Assembly: GCF_025698545.1 (NCBI RefSeq)
Contig: NC_068571.1
Coordinates: 53,415,733-53,479,732 of the forward strand
DNA from: Gossypium raimondii
Lineage: Eukaryota > Streptophyta > Magnoliopsida > Malvales > Malvaceae
Length of the DNA: 64,000 nucleotides
Reading direction: 5' to 3'
The notes below the pieces were generated by a model, which saw nothing but the letters and a program-made list of their open reading frames with translations, was not told where the DNA came from and ran no database searches. Shown here piece after piece: positions 11,281 to 30,889 of this stretch (the stretch's first letter is position 1; the number at the start of each line of letters is the position of its first letter). The position numbers and the translations under genes are program-made.

Positions 11281-11474
11281 GTACTTCTCTTCTCACATTG
11301 CATTTTACTTCTATTGATTTTATTTTCTCTTGTTTGAATTGGATGCATTCTTATTCATTTGCTTGCTTCCCTGTTTCATTTCTATAGTTGGGCTTTTCAA
11401 GGATTACAATCAGTTCATATTTCCTAGATTCATATTTGAGATGAGTTAATTGTTTTTTTCCCTCTTTGTTTTAG
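11281..11474 (+). other. Probable 5'UTR intron of CDKA
   Basis: The donor TTGAG|GTACTT and acceptor TTGTTTTAG|CTTATT bracket a T-rich segment upstream of the start codon at 11518. A leader intron would suit a housekeeping plant gene. There is no transcript evidence here. Confidence 0.5.
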
Positions 11475-11517
11475 CTTATTTGTACATTTTGATTCTTCTC
11501 GTCTGGTGGAGCTGCAC

Positions 11518-19189
<7,672 letters not shown>

Positions 19190-20185
19190 GGATACCTTTT
19201 GAACCGCTTTCCCCCAACTATCTTCCTGAGAAAGTGTCTATATTAGTTAAATGTATTGTGTAGCAATTTGTGGGATTTTAATTGTGAGAAATTAAATGGT
19301 GTGTGGTCTAGTCTATTATATTTTTCTTTGTTTTGTTTTGTTTCGCTGTGTTCAATTTCCCATGGACGGAGCAGATAGATTTTATATACTTTTATTAAAT
19401 GGAACTGGCTTTTTTGCAGTTACCTTGGAACTCGTCTAGTAAAGCAATGCCTGTCGCATGTTTCTTTACCTAATGAGTAATTGGGTTATTGTTTTGGTGT
19501 TGGACCATTGTTTTGTTGTTGGTAAAAAACACTTTTTATTTATAACCTGGCCTAGTTACTGCGATGGTGATACTCTGCAAGTACAAATATTATACAATAC
19601 AATACAATCCTTTGGGTTGTTTTTTTTCCATGGCTTTTGGTTTGACCGCTGAAACAAACAGCCATAATCCAGCTATACTTTCATTTCATTTAATTTCAGA
19701 GGCCGGCTGGCGATGGCTACCAAATTAAGTTAGGTTTGGAATATTAGTAGCAGCAAAATCACAATGAAAAACTCATGAGAGATGTATGCTTATATACAAT
19801 TATAAAGATTGTGACTGAATTTCTCTCTGATATTGCGGGCGAGTTTAATGTTATTTGACTCAATGATGCTAACCTAGCATTGAAATTACAAAAAATGTTA
19901 AAATTTGATTATAATTAGTCAGCGAATGATTTATAAGGATGTCTTTTTAATGTGAGTGCTTTTTTTCTCAAAATATAAATAAATAATATTTATTATTTTA
20001 AAATTTATTGTTTTTCACCGACAGAATTTTTTTTTATTAGTATTGAATTTGAAAATTTTGTCGGGGTTGAATAATTTAATTGAATAGGCGACTTAGGCCT
20101 TTGAATTTGATCGTAATGAACATAAGAAAGACGATGCGCCCATATGTATTGTTCGAACTTAGAAGTTTGAAAATCCAAATTCTAA
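19190..20185 (+). other. CDKA 3'UTR and intergenic spacer
   Basis: The 3'UTR probably covers the first 200-250 bases after the stop codon (T-rich, ending near 19400). Beyond that no gene or bounded repeat is visible. Confidence 0.5.
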
Positions 20186-20195
20186 TTCCAAATTT

Positions 20196-20832
20196 GGGTA
20201 AACTACGCCTATAAAATTGTTTACCTTATATTATATTTTAGTTATTTATATTTAAAATGTTATGTTTTAGTCACTTACATTATTGTATTGTAATATTTTT
20301 TCATTTTGAGCAATTTAAAATTTTTTTATGTTCTTTTAACTTTTTCTTTTTTTCCATTTTCTTTTGTTTCTCTCTCTGTTTTCCTACATTCTCCATTTCA
20401 GAGTCGAATTGGCAGCGAAGAAAGAAGTAACGTATGAGTTTATGAATTTTGGTTATAGACAACGATGGCTTTCGACTTCCTTCTTTTTCACTGTCAATTC
20501 AATTTCTTTATATGTTAAAAGAAATGGAGAATGTAGGAAAACAAGGAGAGAAATAGAAGAGAATGAGAAATAAAGAAAACAAAAGGAAAATTTAAAGTGT
20601 TTAAAACGAAAAAATTTAGAGACCGATTGTATAATTTAACACAATTTTTTATTTGAAATGATAATTTAAGGTACTACGTCAATTTACCATTATATTGTTA
20701 ACAACAACTAACGGTTTAGTGACTAAAATATTGTAACACGATAATATAAGTGACTAAAACATAACATTTTAAACATAAATGACTAAAATATAACATGAGA
20801 TAAATAAAAATGACAATAATTGTAGTTTACCC
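20196..20832. mobile_element. Foldback (long inverted repeat) element, Mutator-like
   Basis: Both ends read GGGTAAACTAC in inverted orientation. The arms match over most of the element, for example TTTAAAATGTTATGTTTTAG near 20250 and its complement near 20755, and TTTTCCTACATTCTCCATTT near 20380 with its complement near 20530. The flanks TTCCAAATTT (20186-20195) and TTCCAAGTTT (20833-20842) form a 9-10 bp TSD with one mismatch. A 9-bp TSD with long inverted repeats fits a non-autonomous Mutator-like element. No transposase is present. A reading frame at 20364-20573 lies across the hairpin and is not credible as a gene. Confidence 0.85.
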
Positions 20833-21253
20833 TTCCAAGTTTGGGTTTGTAGGGTATTATTTCCTTTGGATTTGGATGGAAAATAGAATTGGTCAATGGC
20901 CCAACTGCTATCTTTTTCGGTTCGTTTCCTGATCTTAACTGCTAATGTGATATATTTGTCCAGGTTCATTGAATTTGAAGTCCAGAGTAGGTTGCCTTAG
21001 TTTCAAACCTTAAAACCTGGAGTTATGAATGACATGTCAATTAAATTTTAATCAGATTTGTTGGCGGAAAACGAGACTGCCTGCCTCTTTCCCGTTCTGT
21101 CCAGATTCAATGAATCTAGTTTTCATATACTTTTCCACGCGTTGCGACGCACATCCCTATAATAAAAGTAAAACACTGGTGGGCAAGTGGAAGGCAGGCA
21201 GGCATTAGTTGGAAAACAACGTAATTGAGAATTTTTTTTTGGGGGGTGGGGAG

Positions 21254-21262
21254 CTATAAATA
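21254..21262 (+). promoter_or_regulatory. TATA box of the gamma-glutamylcyclotransferase gene
   Basis: CTATAAATA lies about 30-40 bp before a purine-rich leader and 159 bp before a good 5'UTR splice donor. Confidence 0.65.
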
Positions 21263-21412
21263 CTCTGTTTCCCTCTTTTATTCTCCAAAAACAAATTCCA
21301 AATGCACTAAGAGCCGGAATCGGAGAAGAAAGAGAGAAAGAGGTGATTCGTCTCTCTGTACTCACTTTTCCTGCCTCTACCGTCCTCAGCTTTCTCTCTT
21401 TCATTTCTTACT

Positions 21413-21700
21413 GTAAGTCCTCTCCTCTTTTGCATACTTGTTCGTTATCATTTCTCATAAGGTTTACATCTTTCATGAGGACCTGGTGCTTACACTGTAA
21501 TTGCAGTTTGAGGATACCCAAGCCCGTGGAAAAGAAACTTATACATCTTTGCTATTAAATTGAGCTTACCCAAACTCATTTCCTTGCCACATCTAGTACA
21601 ATAACCATTTCATAATAAATGGTTGTTTGTCATTGCTGGTCCTTTTTTTCATCTCATTGTCTATGATGAAGAATTAACATAATCCACTTCCTTTTCTCAG
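21413..21700 (+). other. Probable 5'UTR intron of the gamma-glutamylcyclotransferase gene
   Basis: Donor TTACT|GTAAGT and acceptor CCTTTTCTCAG|AATT, 15 bases before the start codon at 21716. Confidence 0.65.
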
Positions 21701-21715
21701 AATTTTTTTACAACT

Positions 21716-23238
21716 ATGGTTTTATGGGTTTTTGGTTACGGTTCACTGGTCTGGAACCCGGGGTTTGAGTATGATGAGAAAGTCATAGGCTTCATCAAGG
21801 ATTACAAGCGTGGATTTGACCTTGGTAAGTATTTTATCAATATAGAACAACATTGATTAGTTGTCGGTTTTTTTTTTTTGCTGGAATTTTTCTTTTATTT
21901 TTTAATTCATTCTGATTATTTCATATCGCAGCATGCATTGATCATAGAGGTACACCAGAAAATCCTGCAAGGACTTGCACCTTGGAACACATTGAAGGAG
22001 CCGTATGCGTAAGTGGCAGTTGACAGTAACTCTTTCATTTCAAATGGCATACACTAGTTATCAAGTCTGTGCCTTCATTTTTCTCTCCTGGTTTACTTCC
22101 ATATTGTGCTGATTAAAAAAAAAAATCTGGATACCATGATTTGTGTGTTGATAATTATTGCTAATTATTAGTAGTCTTGTTTAGAACTGCTTGTTTTCTT
22201 TGTTTGCTAACTGTGAAGTACTTTTTCCAGTGGGGTGCTGCTTATTGTGTTCGGGGCAGTCCTGAAAGGGAAAGAGCAGCAATGGAGGTATTTTGCATCA
22301 CATTTACATTGCTTTGTTTCTTTCATTTAAGCATCCTCATTATTTCAGGTATTATTTGTCTCGATGAGTTTTCATATTGCTTGGAAAGTGATCTTTTTAC
22401 CCACATTTTGTAGTACTTGGAGCGGAGAGAATGTGAATATGATCAAAAGAATCTAGTGGAGTTTTACAAGGTACAAGATGGTGTTTTCAATTTCTTGTCT
22501 TGCTTATCTGTCTATGTTTGTTTGTTTGTTTCAGTACTTATGTTTATATGTGATTGCTTTCTATCAGGAAGCAGATCCCCTGCAGCCTTTTCTAACCGGA
22601 GTTATTGTGTAAGTCACCACCCATGCTTCTATGTTCCCATCGTATCTTATTCCCAAGTTTGATAGATATCTGCAGAAAGCAGTTTCTTGGTGCATAATTT
22701 TCTTAATAAAATTGTTAAACCGTGCAGTTTCACATCTACTCCAGACAAAGTTTCAAACAAGTATTATTTGGGGCCTGCTCCATTGGAGGAAATGGCTATG
22801 TAAATATTCTGTTCCTTTCTTTTTGACCTTTTTCAACCTTTTGATGAAAATTTTATGTTACTCATGGATGTTAGCTTTTCAGGCAAATTGCAACTGCTGT
22901 TGGACCCTGTGGAAACAATAGAGATTATCTTTTCCTGCTGGAGAAGGCCTTGTTTGACATAGGTTAGTCTTTCTGACATTTTTCTATTTTCTTCATCAAA
23001 TTAAAAACATTACGTTGAAGGTTGCATTGTGTTTCTGTAAATAGGTCATGAGGAGGACATGGTTATAGAGCTTGCAAATGAAGTAAGGAAGGTGCTTGCA
23101 ACATTGGGGAATGGGGTTTCCAAGGAGAAGCAGTTAGTAGGATCTCCTCTGAAGATGCCACTAAAATCCCAAACCCAGTCCTACATCCCTACAAGTCAAT
23201 TGCTTCTGCTTCCCAAAGCTGTTGCAATGGACTCCTAG
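21716..23238 (+). CDS. GGCT2: ChaC-type gamma-glutamylcyclotransferase (glutathione-specific)
   Basis: Cytosolic enzyme of the gamma-glutamyl cycle. The plant GGCT2/ChaC family cleaves glutathione to 5-oxoproline and Cys-Gly, recycling glutamate, and family members respond to heavy-metal and sulfur stress. Exons: 21716-21824, 21932-22008, 22231-22287, 22414-22470, 22568-22608, 22728-22799, 22883-22962 and 23045-23238, total 687 nt for 228 residues, with GT-AG introns in phase. Visible features: the substrate-binding loop [11 protein letters not shown] (6-16), [19 protein letters not shown] (34-52), WGAAYCVRG (63-71) and the glutamate-rich AMEYLERREC (79-88), where the catalytic acid lies (Glu84 or Glu87). 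[19 protein letters not shown] and CGNNRDYLF are conserved family blocks. Length matches plant GGCT2 proteins. The C-terminal 40 residues are low in conserved features. Which GGCT2 subtype it is cannot be decided here. Confidence 0.95.
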
Positions 23239-23879
23239 CTTTTCCACGAACTCTCTAGTCTCTAACAAAAGATAAGGCCAGTAACTTAACGAGAAGGGCC
23301 AACCATTAAGTTTCTGTTTCTAACCTATTCCTTCAGTCTAAATCTAGTTCTTCAAGTAGAGAAGATTTTTTTGTCCAAGTATATATCCAGAGCGGCATCT
23401 TTAGGGTCTCACCAGTATTACTAATACTGATTTATAGCCTGATTGTGATCTTGGTTTCTGATGAAAGAAATGAAAATTGCTCTTCAATTGCTTTTTTTTA
23501 AGATCCCATTTGAACATTAGCAGCAAGCAGGCTGCAGCAACCATATGCTTTACTCATTTTGTTGGTGAAAAACTAATTGATTGTACTAATATTGTCACCA
23601 ACAACCATCTATTTTGGCAAGACGCATTTTAAATTCGCTCCTAGAGGTCATCAAATGGGAGTCGCAGGAAAGCAAGTGATAAGATAACAGAGAAGTTATG
23701 ATGGTGTTGATACCTAAATTCTGATCTTCTATTGAAGATTTAAAGGCATTATGATTAGTCCATTCAATTCAACTCTTCGTCCAAACAAATTAAATATTTT
23801 CTCTATATGGGTATTCCTTGCAACACAGTCCTCTCAAAGTTATCACTTGCTAGCGTTATCTAAAGGCTTTGAAAAGTGA

Positions 23880-24525
23880 CTAAAAGCTGTGAAAGGTGAT
23901 GTGGAAAAGTGTTTTTGAAAATTTTTAGTGTAAAATTTGAGTGTTTAGTATTGTTGTCAAAAAGTGATTTTAAGAAATAAAATCTATTTTTATTTTAGAC
24001 ATATTATTATGTAACAAACATGTATTTAAATAATATTAATTATTTAAATTAATTAATATTATTATATTTTAATAAGAATATAAAAATTATTATAACTTGT
24101 TAATATTTTAATATATAAAAATAAATTTTAAATATTTTAAGTAATAAATATTAATTATTTATAAAATTTAATTAGAATATATAAACTATATTTTAAATAT
24201 TTAAATATAACTATTAAATATTTATAATTAGATATTAACACATTTGTATTATTTTAAAAATAATTTTTATTTTAATTAATGATTTTAACATATTTATAAT
24301 TAAGTATCAACAAAAAAAAGAAATACTATATTATTTAAAGGGTAAAAAATAATTAAATATAAAAATATTTTTGGGAGAGGAAAAATTAAAATTTTAATTT
24401 CTCCTTTAGAAATACTTTTAAAAGTACTTTTAAAAAGTAAAAATTTCAAAACAAAAAACAACTTATTTAGTACAATTTTTTTTCTAAAAGTACTTTTGGA
24501 GTAAATTTTTTTTTTTTAACACTAC
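23880..24525. mobile_element. MITE-like AT-rich repeat (tentative)
   Basis: The left part (AAAAGTGATTTTAAG near 23962) and the right part (CTAAAAGTACTTTTGGAG near 24484) look like the ends of a small AT-rich repeat. The middle is almost pure A/T. No clean terminal repeats or TSD could be defined, so the element class is open. Confidence 0.35.
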
Positions 24526-24598
24526 TAAAAAAACTCTTCAGTTGCGTTGCATGGAAACGCATAACACCCCTGTTAACAAAGCCTGTACATGTATATAC

Positions 24599-25008
24599 CT
24601 GATACAACAGCTCTCCAAGTGCCGTAAGTTGCTCATCTGAAGGTGCAGATGCCAGCAGTGCCTTAAAGGTCTACACATAAAGTTACTGGCGAAAGTTACC
24701 AAGGGTAAATTATGTCTGGTAATTTGGACAAAGGGAAAATTCAATAACATCAGCTAATAAGACAGTGATATTCTTTACTTAAATTAAAATTCAAAGTGAA
24801 AATGAAACCTAGATACTTGCAATCTTTAATTTGTACGTATCCAAACCCTGAAATTTTCGTACAGATGATGCTTGGCAGCAGCCAGCAGCTGTCACTCCAT
24901 ATGTTCGTTTCTCAACAATTACGGTAACTGTATCATCATGATCACTGTGTTTCTCTAAAAATGTCACACCAAGCATTGATTCAGGAAGTAGTTTGGCATA
25001 AAAACCGA
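24599..25008 (-). pseudogene. Two exon-like relics of an unidentified gene
   Basis: On the minus strand, 25008-24817 reads open through FYAKLLPESMLGVTFLEKH, DDTVTVIVEKRTYGVTAAG and KFQGLDTYKLKIA, preceded by AG and followed by GTATCT. After a short intron-like gap, 24670-24599 reads TFKALLASAPSDEQLTALG then ELLYQ, preceded by TGTGTAG and followed by GTATAT. The composition is protein-like and more GC-rich than the surroundings. I do not recognise the family. No start, stop or further exons were found, so a captured or decayed gene fragment is more likely than a working gene. Confidence 0.45.
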
Positions 25009-25009
25009 C

Positions 25010-25860
25010 TTGTATTAGAGTAAAAATTTATAATTCTACAATCCAAACACTGCAAGTGCAAGCGGTCAGCTTGACATATTAACAAAAGATACAGAATTAA
25101 TACACCCAGTACTTGTGCCGTATTCCAGGATCAATTCCCCAAAATTGGATACGACAGGGAATTGCTACAAAGTCCATTCATCTCAGCAGGCTGCATACCA
25201 CAGCCATTGATTCTGCAGCACAAACGATTGCAAGTGATTTATTTGCTTCACCACATGCTCAAGTTATTTGATCCATATCACCACACGGGGCAGGCTACTA
25301 CAATGTGATTCTCCACCTAATAAACAACTCAAAAAGAAAAAGGTAAAGCAGCATATATGATCGAAACATATTGTCTTGAATGTAAGAAATGAAAATATCA
25401 GTTGGAGGATTGCAGGGTTTAGCATACCTTTTGGCAGAGCAGGGCAACCTCTCTTAGACTGATGCTCAATCCTGCAAAGCATGTACAAGACGGTGTAAAT
25501 AAGTTGTCACACTAAAACAAAAAATGAAATGTACCTGCCACTTGTGACTTGTTTGATGTGGAGATTCTTAATTTGGTGCGTGGATTTTTGAAGTGATTAG
25601 TAAGGAAATCGGGTTGTAGTTGGATATTCACAGTGAATACTAGAAACAAAAAATTAATGAGAAGAGAGCAGTTCATGGATTCCACGCTGGATGACTTGTG
25701 ACGATGTTTTTATCCGGTCTTTGTTGGAGGGTTTTGATTTGCTATGGGATTGGGGTTTATCTGCAGGTCTTTTTGATTTGTTATGCTGTTCAAGGATTTG
25801 ATTTTTTTCCTGGTTTAGCATGTTTCAAAGTTTATTTATTTTTTGGATTATTGATGATGT
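25010..25860. other. Unassigned intergenic stretch
   Basis: No gene or bounded element recognised. It may continue the minus-strand relic as UTR or intron. It ends where copia element E begins. Confidence 0.3.
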
Positions 25861-26382
25861 TGTTGCGTAGTGGTCATATATGCAATGACGAATACAAATC
25901 ATACACCCATGAGTTCACTTAAAGATGCGAATTCATCCAAAGTTATGAGCTCAACTCACTTGTGAGTTTTCCACATAGTGCGATCTCAACAAATCTGCGA
26001 GTTCACAAATATTGACTCATCAAATGTGCGAGCTCACAAAAAATACGAAGCCACCATAGGTGCAAGCTGTGTTAAGCTAGCTTATACATGCAAGACATTT
26101 CTCTACAAGTTGCTAACTTGCCAACTTGTTCTCAAACAATAAAATTTTTTAACAATATTGTTTTGTTGTTGAATAAACTAAAATAAACCAATAGAGAAAC
26201 AAATTGTACTGTACAAGTTCTATGACTTGTCAAGTTGTAATTATTTATTTTTAGCTTATTTAAGCATTGTTGTATTTGTAAACTAAGAGAAGCAATGGAA
26301 TAGAAAATCATAACTTCATTGCTTCATTTTTGATATGTTTTTACTTTCAGTCTCAAACCAAATTTTAATCAAATATTCAACA
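25861..26382 (+). repeat. 5' LTR of copia element E (approximate bounds)
   Basis: The start is placed by alignment to the 3' LTR relic at 35214: both have GTAGTGG or GAAGTGG, then GCGAGCTCAC motifs, then an identical CACAAAAAATACGAAG. The end is placed near TTCAACA (26376-26382), ahead of a degraded primer-binding region and the gag relic at 26470. The motif GCGAGCTCAC and variants recurs several times in the first 200 bases. Confidence 0.6.
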
Positions 26383-26469
26383 ATTGAAACAATTGAAACC
26401 AATTATCTTTAAGGACCTTTGTTTTTGTTGAAAAAAAATAACTTTTGTTTCTATGAAAATTCTTGAACA

Positions 26470-26591
26470 AAATTTTCACCACCTTCATCCTGTTTTATAG
26501 ATGAAAAATACAATATTTGGGTAGTAAAATAAAATTTATCTTCAAATCTTTTATCTTTAGGAGGTTGTAAATGCTAAAATAGAGTGAGAAA
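26470..26591 (+). pseudogene. 5' part of the gag gene of copia element E
   Basis: The segment aligns with the start of gag in copia element F (46765-46865): both contain a block reading roughly YxxWxVKIxxxLxxFxLWEVV at DNA level. Here stops and a frame change have destroyed it. The reading continues on the other side of element D at 33824, which shows that D landed inside this gag. Confidence 0.7.
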
Positions 26592-26856
26592 TGTTAAAAT
26601 ATGTGAAACCCATATATTTTGAGATATATTTTAAAGTTATTTAGGTAGATGAATCTTAGAATAAATCATTTGAGATATTCTAAGAATATTTTATTTTATC
26701 TTTTAGTAGTTTATTAGAATAAGAGAATTTAGTAGTTTATTAGAATAAAGGAATTATTTTCCCAATTAGCTTATGACTCTTTTCTCTATTTAAATTCAGT
26801 TGTTTAGTTGATAAAAGATAGAACAGTTTTATTAAATGCTCTCTTGAAAACTTTCA
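26592..26856 (+). repeat. 5' LTR of copia element D
   Basis: Begins TGTTAAAATATGTGAAACCC and ends CTTTCA. 265 bp, against 290 bp for the 3' copy, which carries a short internal duplication (TTATTTAGGTAGATAAAT). Confidence 0.9.
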
Positions 26857-26868
26857 TGGTATCTGAGC
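26857..26868 (+). other. Primer-binding site of copia element D
   Basis: TGGTATCTGAGC directly after the LTR. It matches the initiator-methionine tRNA type TGGTATCAGAGC with one change. Confidence 0.85.
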
Positions 26869-27654
26869 TGGGTTATCTCTAGTAGCATCATGGTTAAAAC
26901 AACCTTCACAGGATATAAGAGATTCAACAATCAAACAGAGGAAGAAAGATTTACCGTTGAAACAACTAATGAAAATTATGAGGGCCAAAGTTCTCTAGAA
27001 GGGTCTCCATTCACTAAGGAACAACTAGAGCATCTACACAAGTTTTTTCAATCACCACAATTTCAGATGAATTCTTATGTTCCTAACTCATCCAATAGTT
27101 CTTCTTCCTCCTTTGCCCAATCTGGTATTGATTTTTCTATTTTTTTCAGTGCCAAGCCTTGTTAAACAAACATGTGCATCGCTGATTCTGGAGCTAGTGA
27201 TCACATGACTAGTAGTCATTTTCTTTTTTCAACTTACAAACCTTGTGCAGGAAACAAAAAAATCAAAGTAGCAGATGGGTCGTTCTCGGTAATAGCTGAG
27301 AAAGGCACTGTTAAAATTTCACCTTCCTTGGTTTTACACGATGTTTTACATGTGCCAAATCTAGCTTGTAATATCAAATCGGTCAGTAAATTATCCCAGT
27401 CCTTGAATTGTCATGTTATATTTGACTCCTCTATGTGTAAATTTCAGGACATAGTCTCGGGGAGGATGATTGGCAATGCTAAAAAATCTGGTGGAATTTA
27501 CTTTCTTGACGACGACCTTCTAAGTCAACCAACAACTACTTTATGTTTAAATCCTGCTTCTAGTTTTGATAACGTTATGATTTGGCATTATAGGCTTGGA
27601 CATCCTAATTTTTACTATTTAAGATATTTGTTACCTGATCTATTTAAAAATAAA

Positions 27655-30600
27655 TGTAACAGCCCGGTTTTAGCTAAATCAGAATAGTGATTTCGGGACC
27701 ACAAATACGAAGTCAAAATATTTATTTTATTATTTTATTATGGTTTAAAGTATGATAAAATTATTGTATGAACTTTTCGTAAAGAAATTTTACCGTTTAA
27801 GTGTTTAATTTGGTAAAAAGGACTAAATCGCGTAAAGCGTAAAAGTTGTGTTCTATAACCTAAAGGTATCAAATAGCTATAGAACTTAAAAGTGAAGGTC
27901 TTTATGTAGTAAATATCCCATTTATGAGATAGTGGATGATAGTGGAGTGACAATTGATGTTATTATTAATGTTTTTAAAGGGTAAAAGTGTAAATAAGTA
28001 ATTAATGATAAGTTAAATAAAATAAAAACAAAGCATCATCATCTTTTCATCATTTTCAGCCGAAACTTAAAGAGGAAGCAGCCATTTTTATGTTCAACAT
28101 TCGGCAACCCTAATCCCTTTAATTAGGTATGAATTCTTAACCCGTTTTTAATGATATTTACGTTTTTGAGATTGTTGCTTTGTAATCTAGCTCGTGCCTC
28201 TGAATTCAAAAATGTTAAAGATTTAACATGTTTCCATTATTTAATGCTGGAGTAAGTTGATGAGTTATGATATATTATGAATATTTGATGTTAGATTTTC
28301 ATCTTTTATAAAGTGATTTTTGAGAAAAATGTCAATTTTGGACTAAATTGTGAAATATGGAAATTTAGTGGTTAAAATGTGAAATAAATTGAAAATATGG
28401 GCTGATAGTAAGATATGGAAATTTTGGCTAGCTTGGGTTTGTGTTTAATTTCATGAAATTGTGATTTTATGTGATAAGAACTAAATTGCAAAAATGTGAA
28501 ATAATAGGGGCAAAAATGTAATTTTCCAAAATGTGTAAATTGTGCTAAATGAAATGAAATGATGATTAAATAAGTATATCTGATATTATATTGATTGAGA
28601 TAAACGAGATTTGGATCTAGAATGGGGGAAAACAGAGTATCGGATTAGTCGACCTAATTTGTCGTTTTAGCGAATAAGGTAAGTTCGTATATTTAATAAG
28701 CATTAAATTATACATGTTTAAATGCTTAATTGAGATAATTATGATGAATGCTTAAATATTGAATTTAATTGTGATTACAATGATTTGGAAATGTTTGACG
28801 GAGATTCGACAAAGTAAAAGTCCCGGTTGAACCTTAGGAATAGATAGGATACAAATGTCATGACATTAGGGTTACCGAGATTACGTATAAGACCATATCT
28901 GGGATATGACATCGATAATAGAATTCGTGTAAGACCATCTCTAGGACAATGGCATCGATATGAGAATTCGTGTAAGACCATATCTAGGACATTGGTATCG
29001 ATATGTGATTTTGTGTAAGACTATGGTTGGGCTTTTGGCATTGATAAGAGATTACATGTAAGACCATATCTAGGATATGATATTGTAACGGTACTATGTG
29101 TACGAGATCCCCGAGTATCCTTTAGTATTGCAAATGGTTCAAAGGGAAAAGTGGATGAAACATGATTATAAGTGATGGTACAACGAAAGCAAGGTATTCG
29201 TGACAGAAATCAACAAGTAAGTGAAAGTTGAGAATGAAAGTACGATCGAGTTAAGCAAGACATGTACGTACAGAACCTATGTGATAATCGAATGAAACTG
29301 AATTGGTGAGTTCATACCGTATCATGTATATGAAATGAGAAAGGTATGTGTTTAAATATGTTGTATACCAAAATGTGCTCATTTGGCTATATGGAAGTAT
29401 GAATTGAGTGTTATATGAGAATTAAATTGATTAAATTTGTGAAAGCTAAGGTTAGCTATGTAAATGATTATATGATTGAAAATGAAATGAAATATGATCT
29501 ATGTGAAGTGTATAGATGAAATCTGATATGTGTTATGAGGACGTATGGAACTGGAAACGAAATTTTATGAAATGTATGAAAGAAATCATGAAAGAGTATA
29601 ATTTGCAATAAAATAGTTTTGGATGAAACAATTGTATAATTTTGAAAAATCACTAAAATTGTGGGAATCACATTAGAGGTTGAATAAGACATGAAAGTAA
29701 AGCTTATTGAGTCTAGTTTCACATAGAAGAAGCAGTGTAAGCAAAAAATATTGTATTATGAGATATTTGAGTTTTTGCAAGATAAGGTCGAATGATTTTG
29801 GAATCCTCTATTCGAATTTAAAAATCATTAAAATTTGTATAAAAAGAATTATGGGTTGTAATTTATATGATTAAAATTTTTAATGAGTCTATTTCAAGAG
29901 AAACAAACAGAAATATCATCCGAATCCCATATTAAGAGATAATTAATTTTTAGAGAAGAAGGGTCAGAACTGTCAGACAGCATAATAGGGACAAATTTTA
30001 AGAATTAAATGTACTTATTGGCTAAATAAAAAATTCTAAAAATTTTATGGTAAGAAGATATGTGAGTCTAGTTTTGGAAAAATCAAGCGGATCTTAATTT
30101 GGAGTTCCGTAGTACAAGATATAAATAATTTAGTAACTATGACACAAGTAGACAGCTTGATGTGAACATGAGTAAATAGTGGAACTATGTGCGGTTTTGA
30201 TTGTATTATCTTGAGAACATGTTGTGAGGATTGGTAAAAGCAGGTTAACAGATTGCTTATTATTTACATATCAACTTACTAAGCTTTATAGCTTACTTTG
30301 TGTTATTTTTCTATGTTTATAGTGTTCCGAAGGCTCACTTGGGTTGGAAATCGTCGGAGATCCCTTCACACTATCCAACTATGGTTTCGATACTTTAAAG
30401 GTTTGTAATTTTGGTTATGTGGCATGTATAGGCTAGTTGGTTTGTTAAGTGTATAAGTGATTTTGGCAATTGGTGCCTATATGTTTGAAATGTATTGAGC
30501 CATGAGATTTGGCTTGTTTATAATGTGAGGTTTGATATGTAGATGGCCTTATAATTGGAATGTGCTTGTGTAGGGTTGGCCCTTATGGTTGGCAAATTGG

Positions 30601-30889
30601 CCTTGCAAATGGTCTATATTCGTCCACATGGCTGTTTACACGAACGTGAGACTTCTGTTACTTAGAAAGTTCTTAAAGTTTCAGAAATTTTTATGTGAAA
30701 CCAGTTTAGTCTCGAACCTTCTTAAAATCATGTTTTAGATCGACCTATTTAAGGGACAATGTGATTATGAATGAATGTGATATGATGATACATGATCAAT
30801 GTATATGAAATGTTTGTATAATGATGTGAATTGTTCAGTAATGCCTCTTTACCCTAGTCCGACGATGGATACGGGTTAGGGGTGTTACA
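27655..30889 (+). mobile_element. Solo gypsy LTR inside copia D pol
   Basis: Begins TGTAACAGCCCGG, ends GGGTTAGGGGTGTTACA, and has a perfect 5-bp TSD ATAAA (27650-27654 and 30890-30894). It splits the copia integrase region after LFKNK, and the frame resumes directly after the TSD. At 3,235 bp it belongs to the same family as 3214-6563: it carries a related CCATATC-TGG-GATATGG tandem array (28870-29090) and a shared block (29610-30153). Confidence 0.95.
30273..30322 (+). promoter_or_regulatory. LTR stem-loop plus 3'-splice-site-like tract
   Basis: ACTTACTAAGCTTTATAGCT opens the module: arms AAGCT/AGCTT with a 4-base loop. A pyrimidine-rich run ending TTTATAG follows, before TGTTCCGAAGG. Confidence 0.45.

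Noticed and set aside
20364-20573. 69-codon frame
   Set aside because: It spans the loop and arms of the foldback element; low-complexity, no homology recognised.
23880-24525. Claiming a defined hAT or Tourist MITE
   Set aside because: The ends could not be paired as inverted repeats and no TSD was found; kept only as a low-confidence repeat.
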